The notes under the pieces were generated by a model that was not told the DNA's origin, made no database searches, and was given only the letters and a program-made list of their open reading frames with translations. From the NCBI RefSeq assembly GCF_004011505.1, contig NZ_SAUN01000001.1:868001-932000 (forward strand): 64,000 nucleotides of DNA. Direction: 5' to 3'. This DNA comes from Nonomuraea polychroma (GTDB lineage Bacteria > Actinomycetota > Actinomycetes > Streptosporangiales > Streptosporangiaceae). This document shows positions 39,100 to 47,424 of the stretch, one piece after another. The first letter of the stretch is position 1; every line of letters begins with the position of its first letter. The translations under genes were made by a program, and so were the position numbers.

Positions 39100-40347
39100 A
39101 TGCACACCAACCCCACCACCGCCCGACGACCACTTTCCGAGAAGACCATGCTCATCGTGGTCGCGATCTTCGCGGCCCTGGAGGGTTACGACCTCGCCTG
39201 CTACGGCGTCACCGTGCCCTCGATGCTCGCCGACCGCAGTATGGGCGGCGACGCGGCGACGGCGGGCACGGTCGGATCCCTGGTGGCCGTCGGCATGATG
39301 ATCGGCGCCGCCCTCGCCGGCGCGGCGATCAGCCGCCTCGGCCCGCGGCGGCTGCTGCTGACCGGCGCCGGAGCGTTCTCCGCCGGCATGCTCGCCTGCG
39401 CCGTGGCGCCCGGCTTCGCCGTGTTCGGCGCGGCGCGCCTGCTCGTGGGCGTCGGGCTCGGCGTGGTGCTGCCGACCCTGACCGCGTACGTGGCCGACCT
39501 CTCCGACCCGGGACGGCGCAGCCGCAACGTCGGGCTCATGATGTCCGGCTACGCCTTCGGCGCGCTGCTCGCCCCGCTGCTCGGCGCGGCGCTGCTGCCG
39601 CACGCGTCGTGGCACTGGATCTACGTCATCGGCGCCGCGCCCGCGCTGGTGCTGCTGCCGATCGCGGCACGGATCCTCCCGGAGAGCCCCGTCCACGCCG
39701 ACCGCGGCGCCCGGCCCGCCGCCCGCAACGACCTGTTCGGCCTGAAGCCTCTGCTCGCCCCCGGCACGCGCACGGTGACCCTGCTGTTCTGGATCGCGTC
39801 GTTCTGCGGGCTGCTGCTGGTCTTCGGCATCAGCACCTGGCTGCCCACCATCATGCGGAACAGCGGCTACTCGCTCGGCTCCGCGCTGTTGCAGACCGCC
39901 GCGATGTGGGTGGGCGCGGGGCTCGGCATGATCGCCGGAGGGCGCATCGCCGACGGGATCGGGATCAAGCCGGTCGTGTCCACGGCCTTCCTCGTCGGCT
40001 CGATCAGCCTCATCGCGATGAGCGCGCGGCCCGCGATCGTGCTGTTGTTCCTGCTGATGTTCGTCAGCGGGCTGGGGTTCATCGGCTCGCAGGTGATGAC
40101 CAACGCCTTCATCGTCAACCGCTATCCCGAGGCCGTCCGCGGGGCCGGGATCGGCTGGGCGTTGTCGGTGGGACGGCTCGGCGCCATCCTCGGGCCCTCC
40201 ATGGGCGGCTGGATCCTGTCCTCCCAGCTCGGCGTGGAGTGGAACTTCTACCTCTTCGCCATCCCCGGCCTGATCGGCGCGACGGCGGCCGCCCTCGTCC
40301 CGGTGGCCCGCGCCGCCCGGCACGCGGTGCCGGAAGGTGCCGGATGA
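39100..40347 (+). CDS. MFS transporter, aromatic acid:H+ symporter type
   Basis: A 415-residue twelve-helix transporter. The early G-Y-D-L motif (A-L-E-G-Y-D-L-A-C-Y-G), the loop 2-3 G-P-R-R and the R-Y-P-E-A-V-R-G-A-G-I-G-W motif in the second half mark the aromatic acid:H+ symporter family (PcaK/BenK-like). It probably imports the hydroxybenzoate that the decarboxylase attacks. GGAG precedes ATG 39100. The stop overlaps the maleylacetate reductase start. Confidence 0.88.
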   Translation: MHTNPTTARRPLSEKTMLIVVAIFAALEGYDLACYGVTVPSMLADRSMGGDAATAGTVGSLVAVGMMIGAALAGAAISRLGPRRLLLTGAGAFSAGMLACAVAPGFAVFGAARLLVGVGLGVVLPTLTAYVADLSDPGRRSRNVGLMMSGYAFGALLAPLLGAALLPHASWHWIYVIGAAPALVLLPIAARILPESPVHADRGARPAARNDLFGLKPLLAPGTRTVTLLFWIASFCGLLLVFGISTWLPTIMRNSGYSLGSALLQTAAMWVGAGLGMIAGGRIADGIGIKPVVSTAFLVGSISLIAMSARPAIVLLFLLMFVSGLGFIGSQVMTNAFIVNRYPEAVRGAGIGWALSVGRLGAILGPSMGGWILSSQLGVEWNFYLFAIPGLIGATAAALVPVARAARHAVPEGAG

Positions 40348-41399
40348 GGCGCTTCACGTACGAGACCTTCGCGGCCCGGGTGGTCTTCGGCGCCGGATGC
40401 GCGCAGAGCTCCCTGGCCGCGGAGGTCGAGCGCCTCGGCGCGCGTCGCCCGCTGATCGTGACCACGCCGCGCACCGCCCCGCTCGCCACGACGCTGGCCG
40501 GGCCGCTGCCCGTGGCCGGCCTCTTCGACGGCGTACGCCCGCACGTGCCGGTGGAGACGGTGGACCAGGCCGTCGAGCTGGCCGCGCGGACCGGCGCGGA
40601 CGCGGTGCTGAGCGTCGGCGGCGGCTCCACGACGGGCACGGCCAAGGCGATCGCGCTCCGCACGTCGCTGCCCATCGCGGCCGTGCCGACCACGTACGCC
40701 GGCTCCGAGGTGACCCCCGTCTGGGGCACGACCGAGGGCGCACGCAAGACCACCGGCCGATCACGACTGGTCGTGCCGAAGACCGTGCTGTACGACCCGG
40801 ACCTGACCGCGACCCTGCCGGCGGCGATGACGGCCGCCAGCGCGATGAACGCGATGGCGCACTGCGTCGAGGCGTTCTACGCGCCCGGCGCGAACCCGGT
40901 CACCGACCTCGTCGCCGCCGAGGGCGTCCGGACGATCGCCGACGCGCTGCCCGCCGTCATGGCGCGCCCCGACGACGCGGCCGGGCGCGCCGGACTGCTG
41001 TACGGGGCCTACCTGGCCGGGTCCGCGTTCGGCGCCGCCGGGTCCGGGCTGCATCACAAGATCTGCCACGTGCTGGGCGGCGCGTTCGGCCTGCCGCACG
41101 CAGAGACCCACACGGTGGTGCTCCCGTACGTGGCGGCCTTCAACGCGCCGGCGGTGCCCGCCCTGCGGACGCGAGTGGCTCCGGCCCTCGGCTCCGACGA
41201 CGTCGCCCGCGGACTGACCTCGCTCGCGGCCCGGATCGGCGTCCCGGTATCGCTGGCCCAGATCGGGCTGGCGGAGGACGATTTGGACACAGCCGTACGA
41301 CTCGTGCTGGAGAAGGATTTCGGCGACAACCCGCGGCCCGTGGGCGAGCCCGAGGTACGGGGGATCCTGACCGCCGCGCTGCGAGGAGAAACAGTATGA
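40344..41399 (+). CDS. Maleylacetate reductase
   Basis: A 351-residue iron-alcohol-dehydrogenase-family enzyme that reduces maleylacetate to 3-oxoadipate with NAD(P)H. It has F-T-Y-E-T-F-A-A-R-V-V-F-G-A-G at the start, the nucleotide-binding GGGSTTGTAKA, P-T-T-Y-A-G-S-E-V-T, M-A-H-C-V-E-A-F-Y and H-H-K-I-C-H-V-L-G-G, characteristic of the maleylacetate reductase branch. Both ends overlap neighbours by ATGA, so it is coupled to transport and ring cleavage. Confidence 0.92.
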   Translation: MRRFTYETFAARVVFGAGCAQSSLAAEVERLGARRPLIVTTPRTAPLATTLAGPLPVAGLFDGVRPHVPVETVDQAVELAARTGADAVLSVGGGSTTGTAKAIALRTSLPIAAVPTTYAGSEVTPVWGTTEGARKTTGRSRLVVPKTVLYDPDLTATLPAAMTAASAMNAMAHCVEAFYAPGANPVTDLVAAEGVRTIADALPAVMARPDDAAGRAGLLYGAYLAGSAFGAAGSGLHHKICHVLGGAFGLPHAETHTVVLPYVAAFNAPAVPALRTRVAPALGSDDVARGLTSLAARIGVPVSLAQIGLAEDDLDTAVRLVLEKDFGDNPRPVGEPEVRGILTAALRGETV

Positions 41400-42277
41400 C
41401 CACTCAGCCGATGCCCACGGCCGACCGGGCGCTCACCGATCGTGTGCTGGCCAGCTTCGACGCGGCCCCCTCCGCCCGGCTCCGTGAGGTCATGCACAGC
41501 CTGGTCGCGCACCTGCACGCCTTCGCCTCGGACGTGCGGCTCACCGAGGAGGAGTGGGCCGCCGCGGTCTCGTTCCTCACCCGGGCGGGGCAGATCAGCG
41601 ACGACCGGCGGCAGGAGCTGATCCTGCTCTCCGATGTGCTGGGGCTGTCGATGCTGGTCATCGGCATCAACCATCCGGCGACCGAGACCGCGACCGCCTC
41701 CACCGTGGTCGGGCCGTTCTTCGTCGAGGACGCACCCGAGTTCGCGGGCGGCGACGACATCTCCGGTGGCGCCGGAGGAGAGCTGTGCTTCTACTCCGGT
41801 CGGGTGCTCTCGGCGACGGGCACGCCGATCCCCGGGGCGCGGATCGAGGTCTGGCACTCCGACGACGAGGGCAACTACGACGTGCAGTACGCCCAGCTCG
41901 ACGGGGCCCAGGGCCGGGGCCGCCTGCGCTCCGACGCCGACGGCCGTTACTGGTTCTCCTCCGTGCTGCCGGTGCCGTACCCGATCCCGCACGACGGGCC
42001 TGTCGGGCAGCTGCTGGCCGCCGCCAAGCGCGACTCCATGCGGCCCGCCCACGTGCACTTCCAGATCAGCGCTCCGGGATTCGCGACGCTCACCACCCAC
42101 GTGTTCGTGGCCGGGGATCCGTACCTCGGCTCCGACGCCGTCTTCGGGGAGAAGGACTCGCTGGTACGTGACTTCGTCCGGCACGACGCCGGCCTCGCCC
42201 CCGACGGCCGGGTGCTCGACACCGCCTTCTTCACGATGGACTTCGACTTCGTGCTGGACGTCGCCGACTCCGTATAG
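41396..42277 (+). CDS. Hydroxyquinol 1,2-dioxygenase
   Basis: A 293-residue intradiol dioxygenase that opens benzene-1,2,4-triol to maleylacetate. The N-terminal helical dimerisation domain covers ~1-100 (S-D-V-L-G-L-S-M-L-V). The catalytic part has T-V-V-G-P-F-F, W-H-S-D-D-E-G-N-Y-D-V-Q-Y (iron Tyr), PVPYPIPHDGPVG (second Tyr and substrate loop) and R-P-A-H-V-H-F-Q-I (iron His pair). The PYPIP-DGPVG loop distinguishes hydroxyquinol from catechol dioxygenases. GAGGAG precedes the ATG. Confidence 0.93.
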   Translation: MTTQPMPTADRALTDRVLASFDAAPSARLREVMHSLVAHLHAFASDVRLTEEEWAAAVSFLTRAGQISDDRRQELILLSDVLGLSMLVIGINHPATETATASTVVGPFFVEDAPEFAGGDDISGGAGGELCFYSGRVLSATGTPIPGARIEVWHSDDEGNYDVQYAQLDGAQGRGRLRSDADGRYWFSSVLPVPYPIPHDGPVGQLLAAAKRDSMRPAHVHFQISAPGFATLTTHVFVAGDPYLGSDAVFGEKDSLVRDFVRHDAGLAPDGRVLDTAFFTMDFDFVLDVADSV

Positions 42278-42317
42278 TTTCGGCGATACGCAGACGAGAT
42301 TCGCGGGGGCGGGCAAG

Positions 42318-43181
42318 GTGAATGACCTACAGCATGCCGGTGACGAGGACCGGTCGCCGGCCGCGTCCCGTCAGGGCATCCAGTCGGTCGAGATCGCGAT
42401 GACCGTGCTGCTGGCCCTGGAGCAGAGCGCGGGACCGGCGAGCCTGACGCAGATCGCGGCGCTCAGCGGCATGCAGCCCAGCAAGGCGCACCGTTACCTG
42501 GTGAGCCTGGGCCGGGCCGGGCTGGTCTCCCAGTCGCCGAGCTCAGGCCTGTACGACCTGGGCCCGGCGATGCGGCGGCTCGGCGCCGAAGCGCTCCGCA
42601 GGATGGACGAGGTGGCCCTGGCCTCCGAATATCTGCCGGGCCTGCGCGACCGCACCAAGCACGCGATCAACCTGGCCGTGTGGGGCGACCACGGCCCGGT
42701 GATCGTCCGCTGGGACTACGGCTCGCACGTCCTTCCCATCACCGTGCGTGTGGGCGCGACGCTGCCGATGCTGTCCTCCTCGATCGGCCGTGTCTACCTG
42801 ACCCATCTGCCCCGGACGCTGACCGACCCGGTCATCGCGGCCCAGGACGCCACCGCCGACCAGCGTTTCACCGATGAGGAGATCGAGCGCATCAAGGCCG
42901 ACGTACGCCACAACGGCTTCGCCGTCACCTCCGGCGGCGTGATCCCCGGAGTCACCTCCGTGGCCGCACCCGTGTTCACCACCGGCGAGGCGTTGCCCCT
43001 GGCGGTCGCGATCGTCCTGCCCGCCCGGCTCGCGACGGACGACGTCCTGCGAGCCGTGTCGGCGGAGCTGCTCAATACCACCGGCGCGATGTCGGCCCAG
43101 CTCGGGCACCAGGGCGCCGCCACGCCAGAGGACCGGCCGTCCACCAGCAAGCCCGCCCGCCCCCCGCGTAACCGCCGCTGA
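42318..43181 (+). CDS. IclR family transcriptional regulator
   Basis: A 287-residue regulator. The N-terminal winged helix (Q-S-V-E-I-A-M-T-V-L-L-A-L, S-L-T-Q-I-A-A-L-S-G-M-Q-P-S-K-A-H-R-Y-L) and C-terminal effector domain (L-R-D-R-T-K-H-A-I-N-L, G-G-V-I-P-G-V-T-S-V-A-A-P-V-F) match IclR. It lies 40 bases after the dioxygenase, in the same direction, and probably controls this operon and the divergent decarboxylase with a hydroxybenzoate or pathway intermediate as ligand. GTG 42318 has only a weak ribosome-binding site, so the start is uncertain. The last ~25 residues are a disordered basic tail. Confidence 0.85.
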   Translation: MNDLQHAGDEDRSPAASRQGIQSVEIAMTVLLALEQSAGPASLTQIAALSGMQPSKAHRYLVSLGRAGLVSQSPSSGLYDLGPAMRRLGAEALRRMDEVALASEYLPGLRDRTKHAINLAVWGDHGPVIVRWDYGSHVLPITVRVGATLPMLSSSIGRVYLTHLPRTLTDPVIAAQDATADQRFTDEEIERIKADVRHNGFAVTSGGVIPGVTSVAAPVFTTGEALPLAVAIVLPARLATDDVLRAVSAELLNTTGAMSAQLGHQGAATPEDRPSTSKPARPPRNRR

Positions 43182-43187
43182 GCCAGA

Positions 43188-44459
43188 TCAACGTTTGACG
43201 GACAGCCGATCCACCGGCACCGGCACGAACGGCGTCGCAGCGGCCTTCGCGGTCGCCGTGTCCGGCCCGCACAACGCCAGCAGGAAATGAGCGCCCATCG
43301 CGTGGTCGATCGGGCCGAACACGATGGCGCCGTTCTCGTCGATGGTCTGGTGCTTGGTGCGGTTGACCCCGAAGGACATCTGGCGGACGCCGTCCGGGCT
43401 GGACATCGACTGCGTCTCCATGCCCCAGACGCCGCCGCTGTGCCCCCAGAACCGGCCGCACGGCAGGTCCATCGCGTAGATTCCGAGGCCGTAGTCGATC
43501 GGGGCGCCGCCCGCCAGCACGGTGACCGTCTTCTGCATCTCGGCGAGCTGCGCCGCGCCGACCAGCTCGCCGCGCAGCAGCGCCCGGTAGAAGCGGTTGA
43601 GATCGTCCATCGTGGCCGTGACGGCCCCCGCCGCGCCGCCCCACGACATGTCGTAGACGCTGTAGTCGCGCGGTGGGTCGATCAACCCGAACATCGACTC
43701 GTACGCCTTCGAGTGCGGCCCGGGGATGCGCGGCGTACGCGGGAACGACGTGTGCCGCAGACCCGCCTTGCGGATCACGTTGCGGGTGATGTAGTCCTCG
43801 GCGTCCGTGCCGGTCACCTTCTCCAGCAGCAGGCCCGCGAGGATGTAGTTGGTGTTGGAGTACGACCCGGGCGCCACCCCCGGCTCGCCGGTCGGGGTGC
43901 CGTCCAGCCCCAGCTTGACCAGCTCTTCCGGGGCGAACGTGCGGAACCGGTTGTCGTCCAGGCTCTTGGGCGAGCCCTCCAGCAGCGAGGGGAACGCCGG
44001 GCCGATGTAGTCGGCGATGTGGCTGGTGTGGTTGAGCAGCATCCGCACGGTGATCTTCTGGCCGCGCTCGCCGGGGACCAGGTCCGGCAGGTAGCGGCCC
44101 ACCGGGGCGTCCAGCTCGACGGCGCCGCGCTCCACCTGCTGGAGGATCGCCACCGCCGTGAAGGTCTTGGTGATGCTGCCGACCCGGTGGACCATGTCCG
44201 GCCGCACCGGGCGGCGCGTGTCGACGTCGGCCACACCGGAGGCCCCCCGCCACGTCCGGCTCCCGTCGCGGACGTGCGAGTACATGCCGTACATGCCGGC
44301 CTCGTGCACGGCGTCCAACGACTGTTGGAGCGCCCGCCGGTCGAGCCCTTCGGGGGTCGCGGCGGCGGGGGCCGCGAGGGTTCCGGCCGCGAGCAGCGCG
44401 CTCGTCGCGGTCGCGACGGCCATCCGCCTGCCGCTCTGAGTGAATCGGCGAGAGATCAT
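43188..44459 (-). CDS. Secreted serine beta-lactamase/D-Ala-D-Ala carboxypeptidase family protein
   Basis: A ~423-residue secreted penicillin-binding-like hydrolase. The signal peptide ends near PAAATPEG. The catalytic motifs are S-I-T-K (Ser95-Lys98), Y-S-N in GSYSNTNY and H-S-G-G near the C-terminus, as in class C beta-lactamases and DD-carboxypeptidases/esterases. ATG 44459 gives a clean signal peptide (MISRRFTQSGRR...); ATG 44477 adds acidic residues and lacks a better ribosome-binding site. It stands alone and converges on the IclR gene. Carboxypeptidase or esterase activity is more likely than true beta-lactamase. Confidence 0.85.
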   Translation of the reverse strand: MISRRFTQSGRRMAVATATSALLAAGTLAAPAAATPEGLDRRALQQSLDAVHEAGMYGMYSHVRDGSRTWRGASGVADVDTRRPVRPDMVHRVGSITKTFTAVAILQQVERGAVELDAPVGRYLPDLVPGERGQKITVRMLLNHTSHIADYIGPAFPSLLEGSPKSLDDNRFRTFAPEELVKLGLDGTPTGEPGVAPGSYSNTNYILAGLLLEKVTGTDAEDYITRNVIRKAGLRHTSFPRTPRIPGPHSKAYESMFGLIDPPRDYSVYDMSWGGAAGAVTATMDDLNRFYRALLRGELVGAAQLAEMQKTVTVLAGGAPIDYGLGIYAMDLPCGRFWGHSGGVWGMETQSMSSPDGVRQMSFGVNRTKHQTIDENGAIVFGPIDHAMGAHFLLALCGPDTATAKAAATPFVPVPVDRLSVKR

Positions 44460-44616
44460 GGCCTCATCATGATCCAAAGGGGGACACGGGGTTAGTCCGC
44501 TATGTCACCGGCTCGATATGACAAGGGTCATGCCTGCTCCGTGAGTCGATGAAGGCCGGCACACCCCGGGGTACTCTTCTTGACCGACCCGTACGCCTCG
44601 GAAAAGGACACCGCCC

Positions 44617-45657
44617 ATGCCCCACGCGGCGCGACCCACGGTCACGCTGCACGACGTGGCAGCGGCGGCCGGCGTCTCGGTCGCCACCGCGTCCCGGGTC
44701 CTGGGCGGCAGCACCAGGAAGGTGGCGCCCGAGTACGAGGCCCGTGTGCTGGCCGCGGCCGCGGCCCTGCGGTACACGGTGGACGCCTCGGCCAGGGCGA
44801 TGCGGCGGGCGAGCGACTCGATCGCGCTCGTGGCCGACGACCTCACGACGCCGTCCATGGGCATGGTCGTGGCCGCGATGGAACGCGAGGCCCGCGCCGG
44901 CGGGGCCTTCGTCACCGTGTCCGCCACCATGGGGGCGCACGAACGGCAACTGGAGACCGTCCGCCTGCTGCGGGCCCTGCGCCCGCGCGCGCTCGTGCTG
45001 ACCTCCAGCCGGTTCGTGGCGAACGCGCTCGGCGGGCGGCTGTTCAAGGAACTGGCCGCGTACGAGAAAGAGGGCGGCCGGGTGGTGATCGTCGGCGAGA
45101 CGGACATGGCCTTCGACGCGATCGGCTTCGACGACTACGGCGCCGGGCGGTCGGCGGGCGCTTTTCTCGCCGAAACGGGGCACCGGCGCGTGGCCGTCTT
45201 CGCGGGCGTCAGGGAGCTGCGCACCGTGTCCGACCGTACGGCCGGATTCGTCGACGGATTGCGGGCCGGAGGCGTTGACGAGCGGGATATCCGGATCGTT
45301 TCCTGCGAAGTCAGCCGGCAGGGTGGATTCGACGCGGCGCGGCGGCTGGCGGAGGCGGGAATGGACGGCCGGCAGGCGGTTCTCGCGGTCAACGACATCG
45401 TCGCCATCGGCGCGATGTCGGGTTTCCGGGCGGCCGGGATAAACGTTCCCGAGGACGTTTCCGTGACCGGGATCGACGATATTCCGCTCGCCGGAGACGT
45501 GACGCCGCGATTGACCACGGTCGCGCTTCCGCTGGCCCACGCCGGAGCGGAGGCCATTCGTTTCGCGCTCGCCGAAGCGGGGGGCGAGCCGCGACGGCTG
45601 ATCGTCGAGGGACGCCTGATCGTCCGCGACAGCACCCGTCCGCGTCAGGCGCAGTAG
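44617..45657 (+). CDS. LacI family transcriptional regulator
   Basis: A 346-residue repressor. The helix-turn-helix is V-T-L-H-D-V-A-A-A-A-G-V-S-V-A-T-A-S-R-V-L (residues 9-29), followed by a hinge and a periplasmic-binding-like sensor domain (I-A-L-V-A-D-D, T-G-H-R-R-V-A-V-F-A, A-V-N-D-I-V-A-I-G-A-M, V-T-G-I-D-D). The ATG follows AAAAGGACACC. It is transcribed towards a decayed sugar-binding-protein gene and an oxidoreductase operon, which it probably controls through the palindrome at 46029-46042. Confidence 0.9.
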   Translation: MPHAARPTVTLHDVAAAAGVSVATASRVLGGSTRKVAPEYEARVLAAAAALRYTVDASARAMRRASDSIALVADDLTTPSMGMVVAAMEREARAGGAFVTVSATMGAHERQLETVRLLRALRPRALVLTSSRFVANALGGRLFKELAAYEKEGGRVVIVGETDMAFDAIGFDDYGAGRSAGAFLAETGHRRVAVFAGVRELRTVSDRTAGFVDGLRAGGVDERDIRIVSCEVSRQGGFDAARRLAEAGMDGRQAVLAVNDIVAIGAMSGFRAAGINVPEDVSVTGIDDIPLAGDVTPRLTTVALPLAHAGAEAIRFALAEAGGEPRRLIVEGRLIVRDSTRPRQAQ

Positions 45658-45997
45658 CGGCGTCCGCGCCTCTCCCGGCCTCGTCCGACGCGGCGATGAC
45701 GACGTTCCGCCGGCGCTGGATTTCGCCGCCGGTTGCATCCCCGGAGTATTACGGTCCGTGACGAACGCCGGTCTCGCGTCCGGCCGGGGCCCCGGCTGCC
45801 ACCTGGGGCGGGACGACCGCGCCCAGCCGGGTGGAGGACCCCGCGGACTGGCCCGATGGCGCGCCCCCGACCCCGCCGACACCCCACCGGCGACGTATCG
45901 CAGCAGGTCACGGCGGCATAACGGCTGGCTGTGTGATCACTCACACCCCGTGACGAACGCCGCGATCACCATCCCCATGGTCCTCCGATAACCGCTC
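45658..45997. other. Intergenic stretch with no supported gene
   Basis: About 340 bases after the LacI gene. Short open frames here are Arg/Pro-rich shadows without ribosome-binding sites. I see no convincing RNA gene or strong terminator. It may be partly debris of whatever deletion damaged the following binding-protein gene. Confidence 0.5.
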
Positions 45998-46042
45998 TTG
46001 ACGCTCGGGTTGCGGGCATGCAAACTGCGGAATACGTTTTCC
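45998..46042 (+). promoter_or_regulatory. LacI-type operator and promoter of the carbohydrate operon
   Basis: TTGACG at 45998-46003 is a good -35. GGAATACGTTTTCC (46029-46042) is symmetric at 12 of 14 positions with the central CG pair typical of LacI-family sites. It sits 32 bases before the ATG with ribosome-binding site at 46075, so the control region of the operon survives although its first gene does not. Confidence 0.5.
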
Positions 46043-46074
46043 CGCCACAGTACGGCGGTGACTGGAGGTTACTG

Positions 46075-46298
46075 ATGATCGCGTCGAGGAGGCCCGCTTG
46101 AGCACACTCGGCGAACCCGGCCGAGGCTGGACACGGTCAAGGTCGGCACCGCCCCCCCGGGTCACTCCCGACGGGGCCAGTAACCCCGAGGCGATCATCA
46201 AGCGGCACACTGAAGAGGTGTTGTTCGACCGGCAGACGCCGGAACAGGCCGCCAAGTCGTTCATCAGGGAGCTCCAGGGCGAGATCGACGGCGCCTGA
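46075..46298 (+). pseudogene. Remnant of an extracellular sugar-binding protein gene
   Basis: ATG 46075 has an excellent ribosome-binding site (TGGAGG, 46062-46067) but its frame stops after eight codons. In another frame a C-terminal fragment follows: N-P-E-A-I-I-K-R-H-T-E-E-V-L-F-D-R then QTPEQAAKSFIRELQGEI, ending at 46298. That tail resembles the last helix of family 1 solute-binding proteins of sugar ABC importers. The likely history is a large internal deletion that removed most of the gene, and perhaps the permeases, leaving start and end. A real 66-residue protein from TTG 46098 is the alternative. Confidence 0.5.
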
Positions 46299-46323
46299 CC
46301 CCTTTCAACCAGGAGTAATCAAC

Positions 46324-47424
46324 TTGTCTCAACGGAAGTACCGGGCCGCCATCGTCGGCACCGGTGCGATCGCCACCGCCCACGCCCGCGCCATCGCCGC
46401 CTCCGGTGGCAGGGCGACGCTCGCCGCCGTGGCCGACGTGGACCTCGGCCGGGCCAAGACGTTCGCGGAGACGTGGAACGTCCCCGGCACCCACGCGAGC
46501 CTGACCGACCTGCTACGGGAGGAGCAGGTGGACCTGGTCCACCTGTGCACCCCGCCGCAGCTGCACGCGCCGCAGGCCGTCGAGTGCCTGGAGGCCGGGG
46601 CGACGCCGCTGATCGAGAAGCCGCCGACGCTGTCGCTGGGCGAGTTCGACACGCTGATCGAGGCCGAGAGCCGCTCGACGGCGCACGTCGCGACCGTCCT
46701 GCAGCACCGCTTCGGCACGGGCGCCATCCGCCTGCGCCGCCTGCAGGAGGCGGGCGAGCTGGGCCGCCCGCTGCTGGCCACCTGCGCCACCCAGTGGTAC
46801 CGGGACGCGGCCTACTACGCGGTCCCATGGCGCGGCACCTGGGAGTCCGAGGGCGGCGGCCCGACCATGGGGCACGGCATCCACCAGTTCGACCTGCTGT
46901 TCTCGATCCTCGGCCCGTGGCGGGAGGTCACCGCGATGGCCGCCCGCCGGGCCCGCGACGTGGACACCGAGGACGTGTCGATGGCGCTGGTGACGTTCGA
47001 GAGCGGCGCGGTGGCCAGCATCGTCAACTCGGTGGTGTCGCCGCGCCAGACCTCCCAGCTCAGGTTCGACTACGAGCACGCCACCGTCGAGGTCGACCAC
47101 CTGTACGGCTACACCGACGACGACTGGACGATCACCCCCGCGCCCGGCCACGAGAACGTGTCGCAGCTGTGGGCGCAGGGGCACAGCACGGAGACCAGCG
47201 GACACGACGGCTGGCTCGCCGCCGTGCTCGACGCCCTCGACCAGGGCCAGGCGCCGCCGGTGACCGCCGCGGACGCCAGGCGGACGATGGAGTTCATCGC
47301 CGCCCTGTACGCCTCCGCCTTCACCGGCGAGCGCGTACGAAGTGGACAGATCACTGCCGACAGCCCGTTCGCCACGACGATGGAGGGCACGGGCGCCCCA
47401 TGGGAAAAGGTGAGGAACAAGTGA
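46324..47424 (+). CDS. Gfo/Idh/MocA family oxidoreductase
   Basis: A 366-residue NAD(P)-dependent sugar dehydrogenase-type enzyme. The Rossmann motif is A-A-I-V-G-T-G-A-I-A-T-A-H-A (residues 7-20); H-L-C-T-P-P-Q-L-H and E-K-P-P form the cofactor pocket and M-G-H-G-I-H-Q-F-D-L carries the catalytic region. The start is TTG 46324 with AGGAG nine bases upstream. It is the first intact gene of the operon, 25 bases after the binding-protein remnant, and overlaps the next gene by GTGA. The substrate is a sugar or inositol derivative, unknown. Confidence 0.9.
   Translation: MSQRKYRAAIVGTGAIATAHARAIAASGGRATLAAVADVDLGRAKTFAETWNVPGTHASLTDLLREEQVDLVHLCTPPQLHAPQAVECLEAGATPLIEKPPTLSLGEFDTLIEAESRSTAHVATVLQHRFGTGAIRLRRLQEAGELGRPLLATCATQWYRDAAYYAVPWRGTWESEGGGPTMGHGIHQFDLLFSILGPWREVTAMAARRARDVDTEDVSMALVTFESGAVASIVNSVVSPRQTSQLRFDYEHATVEVDHLYGYTDDDWTITPAPGHENVSQLWAQGHSTETSGHDGWLAAVLDALDQGQAPPVTAADARRTMEFIAALYASAFTGERVRSGQITADSPFATTMEGTGAPWEKVRNK

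Noticed and set aside
34727..43181. A phenylacetate (paa) degradation cluster because of the PaaX-type regulator
   Set aside because: No paaABCDE, paaG, paaZ or paaK gene is present; all linked enzymes act on hydroxybenzoates.
43188..44459. An antibiotic-resistance beta-lactamase
   Set aside because: The S-x-x-K, Y-x-N and H-x-G motifs are shared with carboxypeptidases and esterases, and the gene has no resistance context; a housekeeping hydrolase is more likely.
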